The notes beneath the pieces were generated by a model that saw only the letters and a list, made by a program, of their open reading frames with translations, was not told the origin of the DNA and ran no database searches. From contig CAZEDX010000006.1 in assembly GCA_964511015.1 (NCBI GenBank), forward strand, positions 1-64,000: a stretch of 64,000 nucleotides of DNA, in the 5' to 3' direction. The translations under genes were made by a program, and so were the position numbers. The first letter of the stretch is position 1. Each line of letters starts with the position of its first letter. The DNA comes from FEN-1099 sp964511015. Lineage in GTDB: Bacteria; Lernaellota; Lernaellaia; Lernaellales; Lernaellaceae. Positions 17,820 through 26,403 of the stretch are shown piece after piece.

Positions 17820-18916
17820 TGAAGTTCCTCAATCTCTACCGCATCATTCTCAAGACCTTCGGTTTCAAACTGCGCCCGCTCGGCACGTTCCTGCTGCTGC
17901 AAGTGCACCGCCTGGTCAACGCCACCACGCGCGCGCTCGACCACGTGCTGTTTCCGGCGTTCCGGCGCCAGCGGCTCGACCGGCCGATCTTCATTCTTGG
18001 CAATCCGCGCGGCGGCACGACCTTCGTCCACCGCTTTCTGCTCAATACCGACTGCCTGTGCGCGTTCGAACTGTGGGAAATGCTTTTCCCGGCGATCACC
18101 GCGCGCCACATCTTCCGCGGCATCATTCACAAGTTCGCGCCGTTCTCGCCGGCCCGCTACCATAGCGCCGAGGCGCACGAAACGAGCTTGCGCGACGTGG
18201 AAACCGACGACGCCATGTCGTTCTTTCACTTTGTGGACGGAGGCTTCCTCTGGTCTTACTTCCTGGCCTGGGAAGACACCTGGGGCAGCGAACAGAGCCG
18301 GCGCTATTTCGATCTCGACCACGAGCCGCCAGAGGAGCAGGAAAAGCAGTTCCGTTACCTCGAAGGCTGCTGGCGCCGCAACCTGGAGGTCAAGCAGAAG
18401 AGCCGCATCATCGTTAAAAGTAGCATCTTCACTTTGCGGGTCGAGTCACTGCTGCGCCGCTACCCCGATTGTCGCATCATCTACGTGGTGCGCGATCCGC
18501 TCGAGACCATCCCTTCGGGCATGTCGCTGTTGACCGGTGTGCTCGAAAAATCCTACGACGTTTTCAACGCCACCCGGCCCGAGGACCGCGCGCGGTACCT
18601 GGAAAACCTGTATCAGGGCTCGTGCTATATGTATCGCAAATTTTACGAAACCAAGAAGGCCGGCCTTATTCCGGCCGCGAACTACCAGGTGGTCAGCTAC
18701 CCGGAACTGATGAGCAACTTCGAAGGCACCATGCGGCGCCTGGTGAAGTTCCTCGAACTCGACCCGGTGCCGGAGTTCTGGGACAAGGTGCGCGAACAGG
18801 CCCAGAAACAGCAGAAATACCAAAGCAAACATGCCTACTCGCTGGAAAAGTTCGGCCTCAACGAGGCCCGCATCCGCGAGGATTTGAAATTTGTGTACGA
18901 GGAGTATCATCTGTAG
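17816..18916 (+). CDS. PAPS-dependent sulfotransferase family protein
   Basis: 366 residues. The ATG at 17816 overlaps the preceding stop (ATGATGA). The 5'-phosphosulfate loop is ILGNPRGGTTFVHRFL (about 62-77). The 3'-phosphate-binding segment is IIYVVRDPLETIPSGMSLL (about 222-240). KQKSRIIVKSS supplies the strand before it. The basic, hydrophobic N terminus (about 1-40) suggests membrane association. Sulfotransferases of this group move sulfate from PAPS to hydroxyls of lipids or glycans. The overlap with the KAS III-like gene suggests that the product of that enzyme, or a lipid made from it, is the acceptor. Confidence 0.9.
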   Translation: MMKFLNLYRIILKTFGFKLRPLGTFLLLQVHRLVNATTRALDHVLFPAFRRQRLDRPIFILGNPRGGTTFVHRFLLNTDCLCAFELWEMLFPAITARHIFRGIIHKFAPFSPARYHSAEAHETSLRDVETDDAMSFFHFVDGGFLWSYFLAWEDTWGSEQSRRYFDLDHEPPEEQEKQFRYLEGCWRRNLEVKQKSRIIVKSSIFTLRVESLLRRYPDCRIIYVVRDPLETIPSGMSLLTGVLEKSYDVFNATRPEDRARYLENLYQGSCYMYRKFYETKKAGLIPAANYQVVSYPELMSNFEGTMRRLVKFLELDPVPEFWDKVREQAQKQQKYQSKHAYSLEKFGLNEARIREDLKFVYEEYHL

Positions 18917-18970
18917 CCGTTACGGAGCGCCGCGCCGTCGCAGCCCGCGGGCGCTTGGGAGGAAAGAGCG

Positions 18971-19825
18971 ATGAAGCCGAGACCCCGGTTCCTGCTGGCC
19001 ATGATAGCCGGCTTGCTGGCCGTGTTGGCGTTGGGTGCCTGCAGCGGCGGCGACGATGACGACGACAGCGCCGACGATGATCTCGACGACGACGCCGACG
19101 ACGACACCACAGTCGATGACGATGACACCGATGACGACACCACCACCGATGACGACGCCGACGACGACAGCGCCGACGATGACACCGCGTTTGACCCGAA
19201 CGTAACAGTCGACAAGGCCTACTGCCTCGACATCGCGCTCAGCGACTGGACCGAGCCGTCGGGTGTCGGCGACATCATCGGCTACTACGTGCCGGTGCTG
19301 TTGTTCGGCGTGACCGCGGCCACCACGACCACCCTCGAGGTGCGCGCGGCGATCGGCGTCGAGGAAGAGAAAGACCCCACGCAGGATCTGTGCGCGCTGA
19401 CCACCGACTTCACCGGCACCGTCGACGAGTCGGGTCAGTTCGCCATCGGCCCCGCCGACTACCGGATACGTATCCAGGGCGTCGACGCCCACTTGTGGGA
19501 AGCCACCGCCACCGGCACGTTCCGCGCCGACGGTTCCGGCTACGACGACGGCGTGTTGAACGGCCTGCTCGATGCGCGCGAACTGTTGGATTTCCTGTTC
19601 TACGACCCGGACACGACCTGTCTGCTGGTCGCGGCCTTCGGTTCGGAATGCGTGGCGTGCCCGTCCGACAGCGAAGTGTATTGTGTCGAAATTCAGGCCG
19701 AAGGCTTTTCGGCCGAAGTCGTCAATAACCTGACCATTGAAGATGTGGACGAAGAGGACCTCGGTCCCGAGTGCGATGACGACACGTCCGTCGATGACGA
19801 TACGGTCGACGACGACACTGTGTAA
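18971..19825 (+). CDS. Lipoprotein with Asp-rich linkers at both ends
   Basis: 284 residues. Signal peptide with lipobox LGAC (Cys24). Residues 28-73 are almost entirely Asp with Ala/Thr/Ser spacers, encoded by GAC/GAT repeats. A compact domain of about 190 residues follows, with three Cys in the region CLLVAAFGSECVACPS. The last 20 residues are again DDDT/DDDS repeats. The compact domain is not recognised. It lies 54 bases after the sulfotransferase gene and 41 before the next lipoprotein gene, so the four genes may form one operon. Expected on the cell surface or facing the periplasm. Confidence 0.85.
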   Translation: MKPRPRFLLAMIAGLLAVLALGACSGGDDDDDSADDDLDDDADDDTTVDDDDTDDDTTTDDDADDDSADDDTAFDPNVTVDKAYCLDIALSDWTEPSGVGDIIGYYVPVLLFGVTAATTTTLEVRAAIGVEEEKDPTQDLCALTTDFTGTVDESGQFAIGPADYRIRIQGVDAHLWEATATGTFRADGSGYDDGVLNGLLDARELLDFLFYDPDTTCLLVAAFGSECVACPSDSEVYCVEIQAEGFSAEVVNNLTIEDVDEEDLGPECDDDTSVDDDTVDDDTV

Positions 19826-19866
19826 CGCAGGCCGCTTGAACCGCTAAAGAAAAGGTGGACCAGACA

Positions 19867-21441
19867 ATGAAGAAACGGCTGTTGCTACTGTGGGTGCTGT
19901 TGGTCCTGGCGGCGCTTGCCGGTGTGGGCTGCGCCGGCGGTGGCGGCGACGATGACGATGCCGCCCATGACGACGCGGGCGGCGATGATGACGCCGACGA
20001 TGACGGCTCCGGCGATGATGACGCCGATGACGACGACACGGACGACGACGATACCGATGATGACGACACCGGCGACGACGATGCCGACGACGACACGGCC
20101 ATTCCCGGCGACTTCGAAGCGACACTGGTGACCAACCCCATTTGTAACATTTCGTGTGTGGTCACCTGGACGACGGACGAGCCGGCCAGTTCGTGGGTGC
20201 AATTCGGCGAGGCCGGCAAGGGCTTTACGCACCAGATTGGCAGTGACGATCTGACCACCGCCCACGAAGTGGTGGTCGTCGGTATGCATGCGGACACCAA
20301 GTACGATCTGCTGGCCGTCTCGCGCACCGCCGGCGACGTCGAAACGCACTCGCAAACCTTGTCGTTCACCGCCGACAGCCTGCCTTATTACTGGCTGGCC
20401 GCCGAGGTCGACGTCTACGACGAAACGAAGGCGCGCGACGGCTGGACCATCGCCAACATCGCCTCGGCCACGATGGAAAGCGGCCTGGTCGTCGCGATCT
20501 ATGACATGAACGGCTATCCGGTCTGGTACTACGCGCCCTACGGCTCGAACGCGCGCGCCGATCTCGAAGTGCACCTGGTCGACGGCAATCACGTTTCCAT
20601 CGGACCAGCCGTGGCCCAAGGAGACCACCCGTTCGTGATGGATCTGCAGGGCAACGTGTTGTGGGAAGGGCCGGAACAGACCGGGCAGGGCATGTCCGAC
20701 GACGGCGCCATGCACCACGTGTTTCACCAGGTCGGCACCAACGGCGACTACGTGACGGTGTTCATTGACGAACGCGACGACACCGCCGGTGACAATATCG
20801 TGCGGCTGGATTCCGAGCTCAACACCGTATGGAGCTGGAACGCTTGGGATCACCTGACGCCCGACGCCGGCCCAGCGGGCGACTGGACGCACTTCAACAC
20901 CGTGGTCATCGAAGACGACAACGGCGTGGCCTACGTCAACAGCTTCATGCTGAACACGCTGTTCAAGATCGATCTGGATACCGGCGAGATCCTTTGGCAG
21001 TTCGGCGAGGGCGGCGATTTCGCCGCCGACCCTGACGCCGACTACCCGTGGTTTGTCGGCGGCCACGGCGTCGACAATCTCGGCGACGGCTATTTTTTGG
21101 TCTATGACAACGGCGATATCACCCGCGCTTACTCGCGCGCGGTCGTCTACCACCTCGACGAAAGCACGATGGAATCGACCATCACCTGGGAATACGCGGG
21201 TGACGACAGCGACGACAAATGGTTCAACCTGTCGCTCGGCGACGCCGACCAGCTCGACAACGGCAATATCCTGATCACCGCCGGCAATTCGACACAGAAC
21301 CAATCGGCTTCACGGTTCATCGAAGTCACGGCCGACGGTGAGAAGGTGTGGCAGCTGTGGCTGTACTGGAGTAACACCAAGCGGATCTCGAGCTACCAGG
21401 CCGACCGCATCGACGCGCTGGCCGTGCCGATCGAGGAATAA
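19867..21441 (+). CDS. Arylsulfotransferase (ASST)-like beta-propeller lipoprotein with Asp-rich linker
   Basis: 524 residues; ATG at 19867 with AAAGGTGGA upstream. Lipobox VGC (Cys22), then an Asp-rich linker (about 27-76). A fibronectin-like strand region follows (VTWTTDEPASSWVQFG, about 90-170), then a large repeat domain with blades such as WYYAPYGSN, DLQGNVLWEGP, LDSELNTVWSWNAWDHL, IDLDTGEILWQFG and ITWEYAG. Histidines in MHHVFHQV, FVGGHGVDN and WTHFNT fit the arylsulfotransferase/ArylSulfotransf_2 family, which transfers sulfate between phenols via a histidine without PAPS. Whether it is an active sulfotransferase is not certain; the sulfotransferase two genes upstream makes a sulfation role attractive. 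Confidence 0.85.
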   Translation: MKKRLLLLWVLLVLAALAGVGCAGGGGDDDDAAHDDAGGDDDADDDGSGDDDADDDDTDDDDTDDDDTGDDDADDDTAIPGDFEATLVTNPICNISCVVTWTTDEPASSWVQFGEAGKGFTHQIGSDDLTTAHEVVVVGMHADTKYDLLAVSRTAGDVETHSQTLSFTADSLPYYWLAAEVDVYDETKARDGWTIANIASATMESGLVVAIYDMNGYPVWYYAPYGSNARADLEVHLVDGNHVSIGPAVAQGDHPFVMDLQGNVLWEGPEQTGQGMSDDGAMHHVFHQVGTNGDYVTVFIDERDDTAGDNIVRLDSELNTVWSWNAWDHLTPDAGPAGDWTHFNTVVIEDDNGVAYVNSFMLNTLFKIDLDTGEILWQFGEGGDFAADPDADYPWFVGGHGVDNLGDGYFLVYDNGDITRAYSRAVVYHLDESTMESTITWEYAGDDSDDKWFNLSLGDADQLDNGNILITAGNSTQNQSASRFIEVTADGEKVWQLWLYWSNTKRISSYQADRIDALAVPIEE

Positions 21442-21874
21442 ACTAAACTGTAGGTAGAGATCCGTGAAAAGGTCTTGAAGCCCAGGTCTAGTCCCAAAAC
21501 CCTTTCATAGCTCCTTCGCGTTGCTCAGGACGACACATCTAACCCCCGCTGTGTATTTCATCGCCTTGTGAAATCTTTCACAGCATTTCGAACGGCCGTC
21601 CTGGTTTCGCCGACCCGGAATTCAAAACGCGCCTTCGTTTCTCCTACAGCCGCAAGGGTTTGACATGGGTCGAATGGTCAAAATCCACGGTCGAAAAAAG
21701 GCAATTTTTCCGGGATTTCGCCCCTGCCAATATCAACTACTTGCGCACCGAAAACTGCACGTTTGCACGGAACTCGATCGCCAATCGGCGTCAGTAAAAT
21801 CAATCGGTTACGAGTTGAAATCGTGCGAAAAGCACCCTTTTTGTCCTGGCGACGGCCAGCGAAGGCGCGTCTGC
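21442..21874. other. Intergenic region between two lipoprotein genes
   Basis: About 430 bases between converging genes. It contains one REP-like element at 21511-21535 and an ACTGTAGG word at 21447. No gene with usual codon pattern is seen; longer frames here are antisense to the gene at 21875. Confidence 0.55.
21511..21535. repeat. REP-like dispersed repeat unit
   Basis: CTCCTTCGCGTTGCTCAGG followed by ACGACA. This closely matches the widespread intergenic word of the form TCCTTCGCTxxGCTCAGGATGACA, known from many GC-rich bacterial genomes. A single copy is seen in this window. Confidence 0.5.
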
Positions 21875-22855
21875 TCAGCGTTGGGGGACAGGCCCGGCGA
21901 CCTGTTGCAATCCGTGCGGCGGCGACGCATTAACGAGGTACCCCGCCACACACTTCACGCGCGCGGTTTCGAATTTCACACCATCGAGGTGGGCGGTCAG
22001 CGTGTACTCGCCGGGGGTTACGTTCATGAAGATCACGCCGCCGTCGTCGGTGGTGGCATCGAGCCAACGCACCGGCAGGTCGATCGCCGGCCAACCGGGA
22101 ATTTGAAAATAGTAGAAGTAGAACGGTCCCTGGCTTGGGTCGACCGGCGGGTCGATCTCCACCGAGGCCCCCACCACCCCCGGCGAGAACGGCGTGCCGC
22201 CGGGCGGGGAGACGGTCGCGGCGATCTGACAGGCGTTCGGGTCGAGCGGGGTCAGCATCCAGATCGCCAGCAGGTAGACAATCGCCGTGGGCGGCACCTG
22301 CAGCGACAGGTCGGAGATGCCGGCCGGACCGGGCACGGCGGTGGAGTTGAGCGTCGGGTAGTAGTCGGGATGGCTGAGCACGAGTGTCAGGTCGTCGCCG
22401 ACGTGAACGCCCTCGATGGTGAAAAGGCCGTTTTCATCGGTAGTTACGGCCGGCAGGTCGGGCCGTTCAAGCACCGTTACCTGCGCCCCGGCGACCATGC
22501 CGAAGGCCGGCCCGAAGTTGTAGGCGCCACCGCTCACCGTGGTCAGGGGGTCGGTGTCGTCATCGATGGCCGAGTCGTCGTCCACAAGGGTATCGTCATC
22601 GATCGCCGTGTCGTCATCCACAAAGGTATCGTCATCCACGGCGGTATCGTCATCGGGGGCGGAATCATCGTCGGAAACGGTGTCATCATCGACCGCGTCA
22701 TCGTCGGTTTGATCGTCATCGAAATCGTCGTCGGCCGCGTCGTCATCGGCCAAATCATCATCGGTAGAATCGTCGTCTGACCCCCCGTCTGACGCATGGC
22801 AGGCGGCAAGAAATAGCAGGGCGAAAACGACGATCCAGACGGGGGGCAGTCTCAT
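21875..22855 (-). CDS. Asp-linker lipoprotein with carboxypeptidase-regulatory-like domain
   Basis: 326 residues. Lipobox LAAC (Cys19). Residues 25-100 are a long DDDx linker in which the spacer varies (T, L, A, F, Q, V, S, I), longer than in neighbouring proteins. The mature part contains a prealbumin-like fold: AGAQVTVLERPDLPAVTTDENGLFTIEGVHVGDDLTLVLSHP (about 118-160), the CarboxypepD_reg pattern, and a second beta-rich region with NACQIAATVSPPGG. Likely a surface-exposed binding or structural protein; function unknown. Its ribosome-binding site lies in a short inverted repeat. Confidence 0.85.
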   Translation of the reverse strand: MRLPPVWIVVFALLFLAACHASDGGSDDDSTDDDLADDDAADDDFDDDQTDDDAVDDDTVSDDDSAPDDDTAVDDDTFVDDDTAIDDDTLVDDDSAIDDDTDPLTTVSGGAYNFGPAFGMVAGAQVTVLERPDLPAVTTDENGLFTIEGVHVGDDLTLVLSHPDYYPTLNSTAVPGPAGISDLSLQVPPTAIVYLLAIWMLTPLDPNACQIAATVSPPGGTPFSPGVVGASVEIDPPVDPSQGPFYFYYFQIPGWPAIDLPVRWLDATTDDGGVIFMNVTPGEYTLTAHLDGVKFETARVKCVAGYLVNASPPHGLQQVAGPVPQR

Positions 22856-22857
22856 CC

Positions 22858-22871
22858 CGGAGGCACCTCCG
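22858..22871 (-). promoter_or_regulatory. Inverted repeat covering the ribosome-binding site of the lipoprotein gene
   Basis: On the minus strand CGGAGGTGCCTCCG contains the Shine-Dalgarno GGAGG and its exact complement, ten bases before the ATG at 22855. In the mRNA, GGAG can pair with CTCC and partly hide the ribosome-binding site. Confidence 0.4.
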
Positions 22872-23004
22872 TAGCCGCTTCAAAATGAGCGCGCACCATA
22901 GCACATTCAGCGGTTTTTCAGGAGAGCGAAAATACCTCCGCGTGGCTATAATGAGCGTAGTGTTCGGACAGCCGGCCAACGCCGCCAGAACGGGGGTTGC
23001 GAGG

Positions 23005-23577
23005 ATGAAAGACAGGCAATTAACCAAACGGTTGATCATCGCCGCGACGCTTGTTTTCGTGGCGATTTTTTCGGTCGCGTGCGCGTCGTCCGGACCGACG
23101 GACAAGCCGCTGCCGGCGATCAAGCAAACGTCGGGGCCATACCGGCTCACCGAGTGCGGTTCGATCGTCGACAGCGCCACCAATCTGGAGTGGTTGGTGG
23201 GGCCCGACGAGCTGCAAACGCGCGAGGCTGCTGAGGCCTGGCTTGACAGCCTCCGGCGCTGCGACGGGCCGTGCTGCGACAAGCATTGGCGGCTGCCCGA
23301 ACTGCGCGAGGTGCAGGCGTTACGCCGGCCGTTCGTCCGCGACGGCCAGCAGACCAATCTACTGGATCAGCAATTCCGCGAACTGGCCGGCGGCGAGCAT
23401 TGGTCGCTGTGGGACAAGACGGCACATCGGCGCGACAGCAATCCCAACGGCGCGGCGGTCGGTTTCGGCGTGGGTATCGTGCAACCCGGTGCCGGTGGCG
23501 GCGTGGCGGCGGTGATTCCGGTGCCGCCCGCGGGTCCGGAGGAAAGACGCCGGCCGGTGGCGGTGCGCAGCCGGTAG
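23005..23577 (+). CDS. DUF1566 (Lcl C-terminal-like) lipoprotein
   Basis: 190 residues from the ATG at 23005. Lipobox SVAC (Cys26). The core (about 45-150) has the DUF1566 pattern: DSATNLEWLVGPDELQTREAAEAW, then CCDKHWRLPELREVQAL and later GGEHWSLWDKTA. The fold is common in exported bacterial proteins of unknown function. The C terminus is Gly/Pro/Arg-rich. It has no Asp linker, unlike the neighbouring lipoproteins. Confidence 0.82.
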   Translation: MKDRQLTKRLIIAATLVFVAIFSVACASSGPTDKPLPAIKQTSGPYRLTECGSIVDSATNLEWLVGPDELQTREAAEAWLDSLRRCDGPCCDKHWRLPELREVQALRRPFVRDGQQTNLLDQQFRELAGGEHWSLWDKTAHRRDSNPNGAAVGFGVGIVQPGAGGGVAAVIPVPPAGPEERRRPVAVRSR

Positions 23578-23892
23578 GCTTGTACCCTTCTTCAGGATTT
23601 TATCCTTGGACTCTTTCCTTGATCCTTGGTAAGGCCCTGCCCAGAACGCGCCCGAGGGTCCCGCCCTGAACGGGGGCGAGTTTCACTCCGACCGAGGCAA
23701 GCGAATGCAACGAGCGAGCCGAGCTTCCCGGCACGACGATTCTGGTGATGCGCGGCGTGGATAAGAAGATAACCCGATGGACGAGTGCGGGTCAAGAAAT
23801 ATAGTGACTGGGTGTCCCTGGTTTCGTAGGCTATAGATAGAACGCTGTAGAGGCTTTAGACTTTAGTCTGTAGTTCGGAGGTCGATGCAGGT
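23578..23892. other. Intergenic region left of the IS element, with CTGTAG/CTTTAG words
   Basis: No gene is visible. 23845-23873 reads as alternating CTGTAG, GGCTTTAG and CTTTAGT words, a degenerate short repeat also present on the right side of the element at 25051-25077 in the opposite orientation. The rest holds no recognisable signal. Confidence 0.5.
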
Positions 23893-23933
23893 TCAGGACA
23901 TGGGTAACACTCCTGGTTCAGAACATAGGTAAC
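23893..23933 (+). repeat. Left end of IS element: terminal motif in two tandem copies
   Basis: TCAGGACATGGGTAAC at 23893-23908 and TTCAGAACATAGGTAAC at 23917-23933, 24 bases apart. Both match the right-end motif in inverted orientation; probably transposase binding sites. Confidence 0.65.
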
Positions 23934-23973
23934 GGTTTACAACCGTGGACTTCCACCAGAAGGGAGTTCGCCA

Positions 23974-24898
23974 ATGCCTTTGGAAGGAGCGTTACGCCGT
24001 GGACTTACGTTTGGAGTTCGTCTTGCGCAGCTTGAGAGTGAGAACACGCCGTTTGTCGACTTGTGTCGGGAGTGCGGGATCGTCCCGAAGACAGGATACA
24101 AGTGGCAAAAACGGTTTCTCCAGTGGGGCAAGTCGGGACTAGGCGATCAATTCCGCCGTCCCCGAACGAGCCCGGAGGCGCTCACAGAGGACGTGGTTTG
24201 CATGATCGTTCGGCTCAAGGAGAACCACCCCCATTGGAGCCCACGGAAGATCCGCGAGCTGTTCGTGCGCCGCCGCGGCGAAAAGACCACGCCGTCGGAG
24301 AGTTCCTTCAAACGGGTGCTGACCAAAGCGGGTTTGGTGGAGAAGCGTCGCACGCGACGCAGCGCAGAGACGGGCCGCCTCCAGCAGCACGTCGTGCCCG
24401 CCGCGCCGAACGACGTGTGGACGGTGGATTTCAAAGGCTGTTGGTACACGGTCGAACAGGAACGCCGCGAGCCCTTCACCGTTCGTGATGCCTACAGGCG
24501 CTATCTGCTGTCCGCCACAATCCTGCCGGATTCTCGCAGTGACACGGTGCGGGCCTGTTGCGAACGGCTATTCGTGCCATACGGATTGCCCCGCTCGATT
24601 CGCAGCGACAACGGATCGCCGTTCGCGGCAGCAGCGCCGCTCAGGTTGAGCCGGCTCTCCGCTTGGTGGCTGGCCTTGGGAATCGATTTGGATCGAATCG
24701 ATCCGGGCTGCCCCTACCAGAACGGCGGTCACGAGCGGATGCATCGGGACCTGGCCACCGAACTGGAACGTCGGCCTCCAGGCGCAGGGTGGTGACCGGT
24801 ACGCGCTGTATTTTACCACTCTCTGCCTGGGACGAATCGATCTGGATACGCAATCCTTTCGGCCGGCTTCTCAACCTAGGAAGGACGGTGCGGCTTGA
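23974..24898 (+). pseudogene. IS481-family transposase, C-terminal region deleted and frameshifted
   Basis: The frame from 23974 encodes an N-terminal helix-turn-helix (VDLCRECGIVPKTGYKWQKRF) and the DDE catalytic core: VWTVDFKGCW (first Asp), SIRSDNGSPF (second Asp) and NGGHERMHRDL (Glu). It then stops at 24795 after ELERRPPGAGW. A different frame continues at 24791 with GDRYALYFTTLCLGRID and ends at 24898. That segment is the normal C-terminal beta-strand region of this family. The expected 80-100 residues between the two parts (RPHEAL region onward) are missing, so an internal deletion with frame change has inactivated the gene. Confidence 0.8.
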
Positions 24899-24914
24899 CC
24901 CTTCGACGCGCGAT

Positions 24915-24965
24915 ACGCCTTGGGGGCTTCCGGAAGGCTTTGCCTTCCTCCAGCCCCCAAGGCGT
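24915..24965 (+). terminator. Long hairpin at the 3' end of the IS element
   Basis: ACGCCTTGGGGGCT (24915-24928) pairs perfectly with AGCCCCCAAGGCGT (24952-24965). Inside it GGAAGGC pairs with GCCTTCC around a TTT loop. The 21 paired bases lie 17 bases after the transposase remnant. No T-run follows, so it may block readthrough or translation of the transposase rather than act as a classical terminator. Confidence 0.6.
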
Positions 24966-24987
24966 CTGTCCTACGAAACACAAATGT

Positions 24988-25028
24988 ATTACCTATGTCC
25001 TGACCCAAATCCGTTACCGATGTCCTGA
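24988..25028 (-). repeat. Right end of IS element: terminal motif in two tandem copies
   Basis: TTACCTATGTCCTGA (24989-25003) and GTTACCGATGTCCTGA (25013-25028), the inverse of the left-end copies, again 24 bases apart. The identical spacing at both ends supports functional protein-binding sites. Confidence 0.65.
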
Positions 25029-25085
25029 CTGCGCCCTGCGCCCTTCCAACCTACAGCCTAAAGCCTCCAGCCTACAGTCTCTCCC

Positions 25086-26219
25086 CTACAACCCCATCTT
25101 GCGGCCGATGATTTCTTTCATGATCTCGTTGGTGCCGCCGAAGATCGTCCAGACGCGGCTGTCGACGAAGGCGCGGCAGATGGCGTATTCGCGCAGGTAG
25201 CCGTAGCCGCCGTGGAGTTGCACGCCGTAGTCGGCCATGCGTTTGAGCAGGTCGGTCGTCCAGTACTTCGCCATGCACGTTTCCTTCACCACCTCTTGCC
25301 GGCCCATGTGCGCGGCCATGAGCTGGTCGACGAACGCGCGCGCGCCCTCGATCTCGGTGGCGAGTTCCGCCAGCTTGTGGCGGTGGACCTGGAACTTCGA
25401 CAGCGGCTGGCCGAACTGCTTGCGCGACTTGGCGTAGCCGATGGTGATTTCGAGCAGGCTCTCGGCCCAGGCCGCGGCGCTGATCGCGATGACCAGGCGC
25501 TCGGCCTGCAGCTTCTCCATCAGATAGTACATGCCTTTGCCTTCCTGGCCGACGAGGTTTGCCGCCGGCACGCGGCAGTCGTGGAAGGTCAGTTCGGCGG
25601 TGTCCTGAATGTGCGTGCCCATTTTGTCGAGCACACGCGCCACCTCGAAGCCCGGCGTGCCGCGTTCGATGGACAGCAGCGACAGGCCCGACTTCGGTTC
25701 CGGACCGCGCGCCGCGACGAGCACCAGGTCGGCGATCGCGCCGTTGGAGATGAAGATTTTCCGCCCGTTCACCACGTAGTGGTCGCCGTCGCGCACCGCC
25801 GTCGTCTGGATCGACGCCAAGTCGCTGCCGCACTCGGGCTCGGTCATGGCGACGGCCAGAATGATCTCGCCGCTGGCGCAGCCGGGCAGCCAACGCCTTT
25901 TCTGTTCGTCGTTGCCGTAGTCGTACAGGTAGTGGCTGACGATGTCGTTGTGCACGCCGAGCAGCAGGCCCGCGCACTGTGCGCGCGCCAGTTCCTCGAG
26001 AATGATGGCCGAGGTCAAGAAGTCCGCGCCGGAGCCGCCCAGTTCGCGCGGCAGCCACGGGCAGAGATAGCCCTGCTCGCCCAAGCGGCGGTACAGCTCG
26101 CGCGGAATGCGTCGCTGCTCTTCCCACTGCTGGTAGTGGGGCGCGATTTCCGTGGCAATGAACTGCGCGCAGGCGTCGCGATAGGCCAGGTGACTGTCGG
26201 TCAACAACATCCGTTTCAT
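25086..26219 (-). CDS. Acyl-CoA dehydrogenase
   Basis: 377 residues from the ATG at 26219 (GGAG seven bases upstream). It shows the normal order of acyl-CoA dehydrogenase domains: N-terminal helices (YRDACAQFIATEIAPHYQQW), the beta domain with AMTEPECGSDLASIQTTA (FAD/substrate signature) and FISNGAIAD, and the C-terminal helices with QLHGGYGYLREYAICRAFVD, where the Glu of REY is at the catalytic base position. The FGGTNEIMKEIIGRKM end closes the FAD site. It is a single gene without visible beta-oxidation neighbours. Divergent from the lipoprotein at 26404. Confidence 0.95.
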   Translation of the reverse strand: MKRMLLTDSHLAYRDACAQFIATEIAPHYQQWEEQRRIPRELYRRLGEQGYLCPWLPRELGGSGADFLTSAIILEELARAQCAGLLLGVHNDIVSHYLYDYGNDEQKRRWLPGCASGEIILAVAMTEPECGSDLASIQTTAVRDGDHYVVNGRKIFISNGAIADLVLVAARGPEPKSGLSLLSIERGTPGFEVARVLDKMGTHIQDTAELTFHDCRVPAANLVGQEGKGMYYLMEKLQAERLVIAISAAAWAESLLEITIGYAKSRKQFGQPLSKFQVHRHKLAELATEIEGARAFVDQLMAAHMGRQEVVKETCMAKYWTTDLLKRMADYGVQLHGGYGYLREYAICRAFVDSRVWTIFGGTNEIMKEIIGRKMGL

Positions 26220-26403
26220 CGTCGTCTCCGTCGTCAATGTGGGGACCGAATTGTAGCCTGTGCCGGCGGGCGAGGCCACCGGCCGGCGCCTTGGACAATT
26301 CAGCCGCCGGGTACGCGGTTGCGCCGTTTGCCGCCGTTTTCCATAATCGCCGCCGGCCCTCGGCGAGGGCGGAATGGAAGGTGAGAAGAACGGAGATTGC
26401 GCG

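Larger units (their letters stand above)
23893..25028 (+). mobile_element. Degenerate IS481-type insertion sequence
   Basis: Imperfect terminal inverted repeats TCAGGACATGGGTAAC (23893-23908) and GTTACCGATGTCCTGA (25013-25028 region) enclose a DDE transposase remnant. Each end carries the motif twice. A very strong hairpin lies between the transposase and the right end. The total of about 1.1 kb is shorter than the usual 1.3-1.4 kb, explained by an internal deletion in the transposase gene. No clear target duplication is seen. Confidence 0.75.

Noticed and set aside
19885..21303. Long minus-strand frame opposite the ASST-like gene
   Set aside because: It is the complement of a GC-rich coding gene with GAC/GAT repeats, giving Val/Ile runs with no start site or family pattern.
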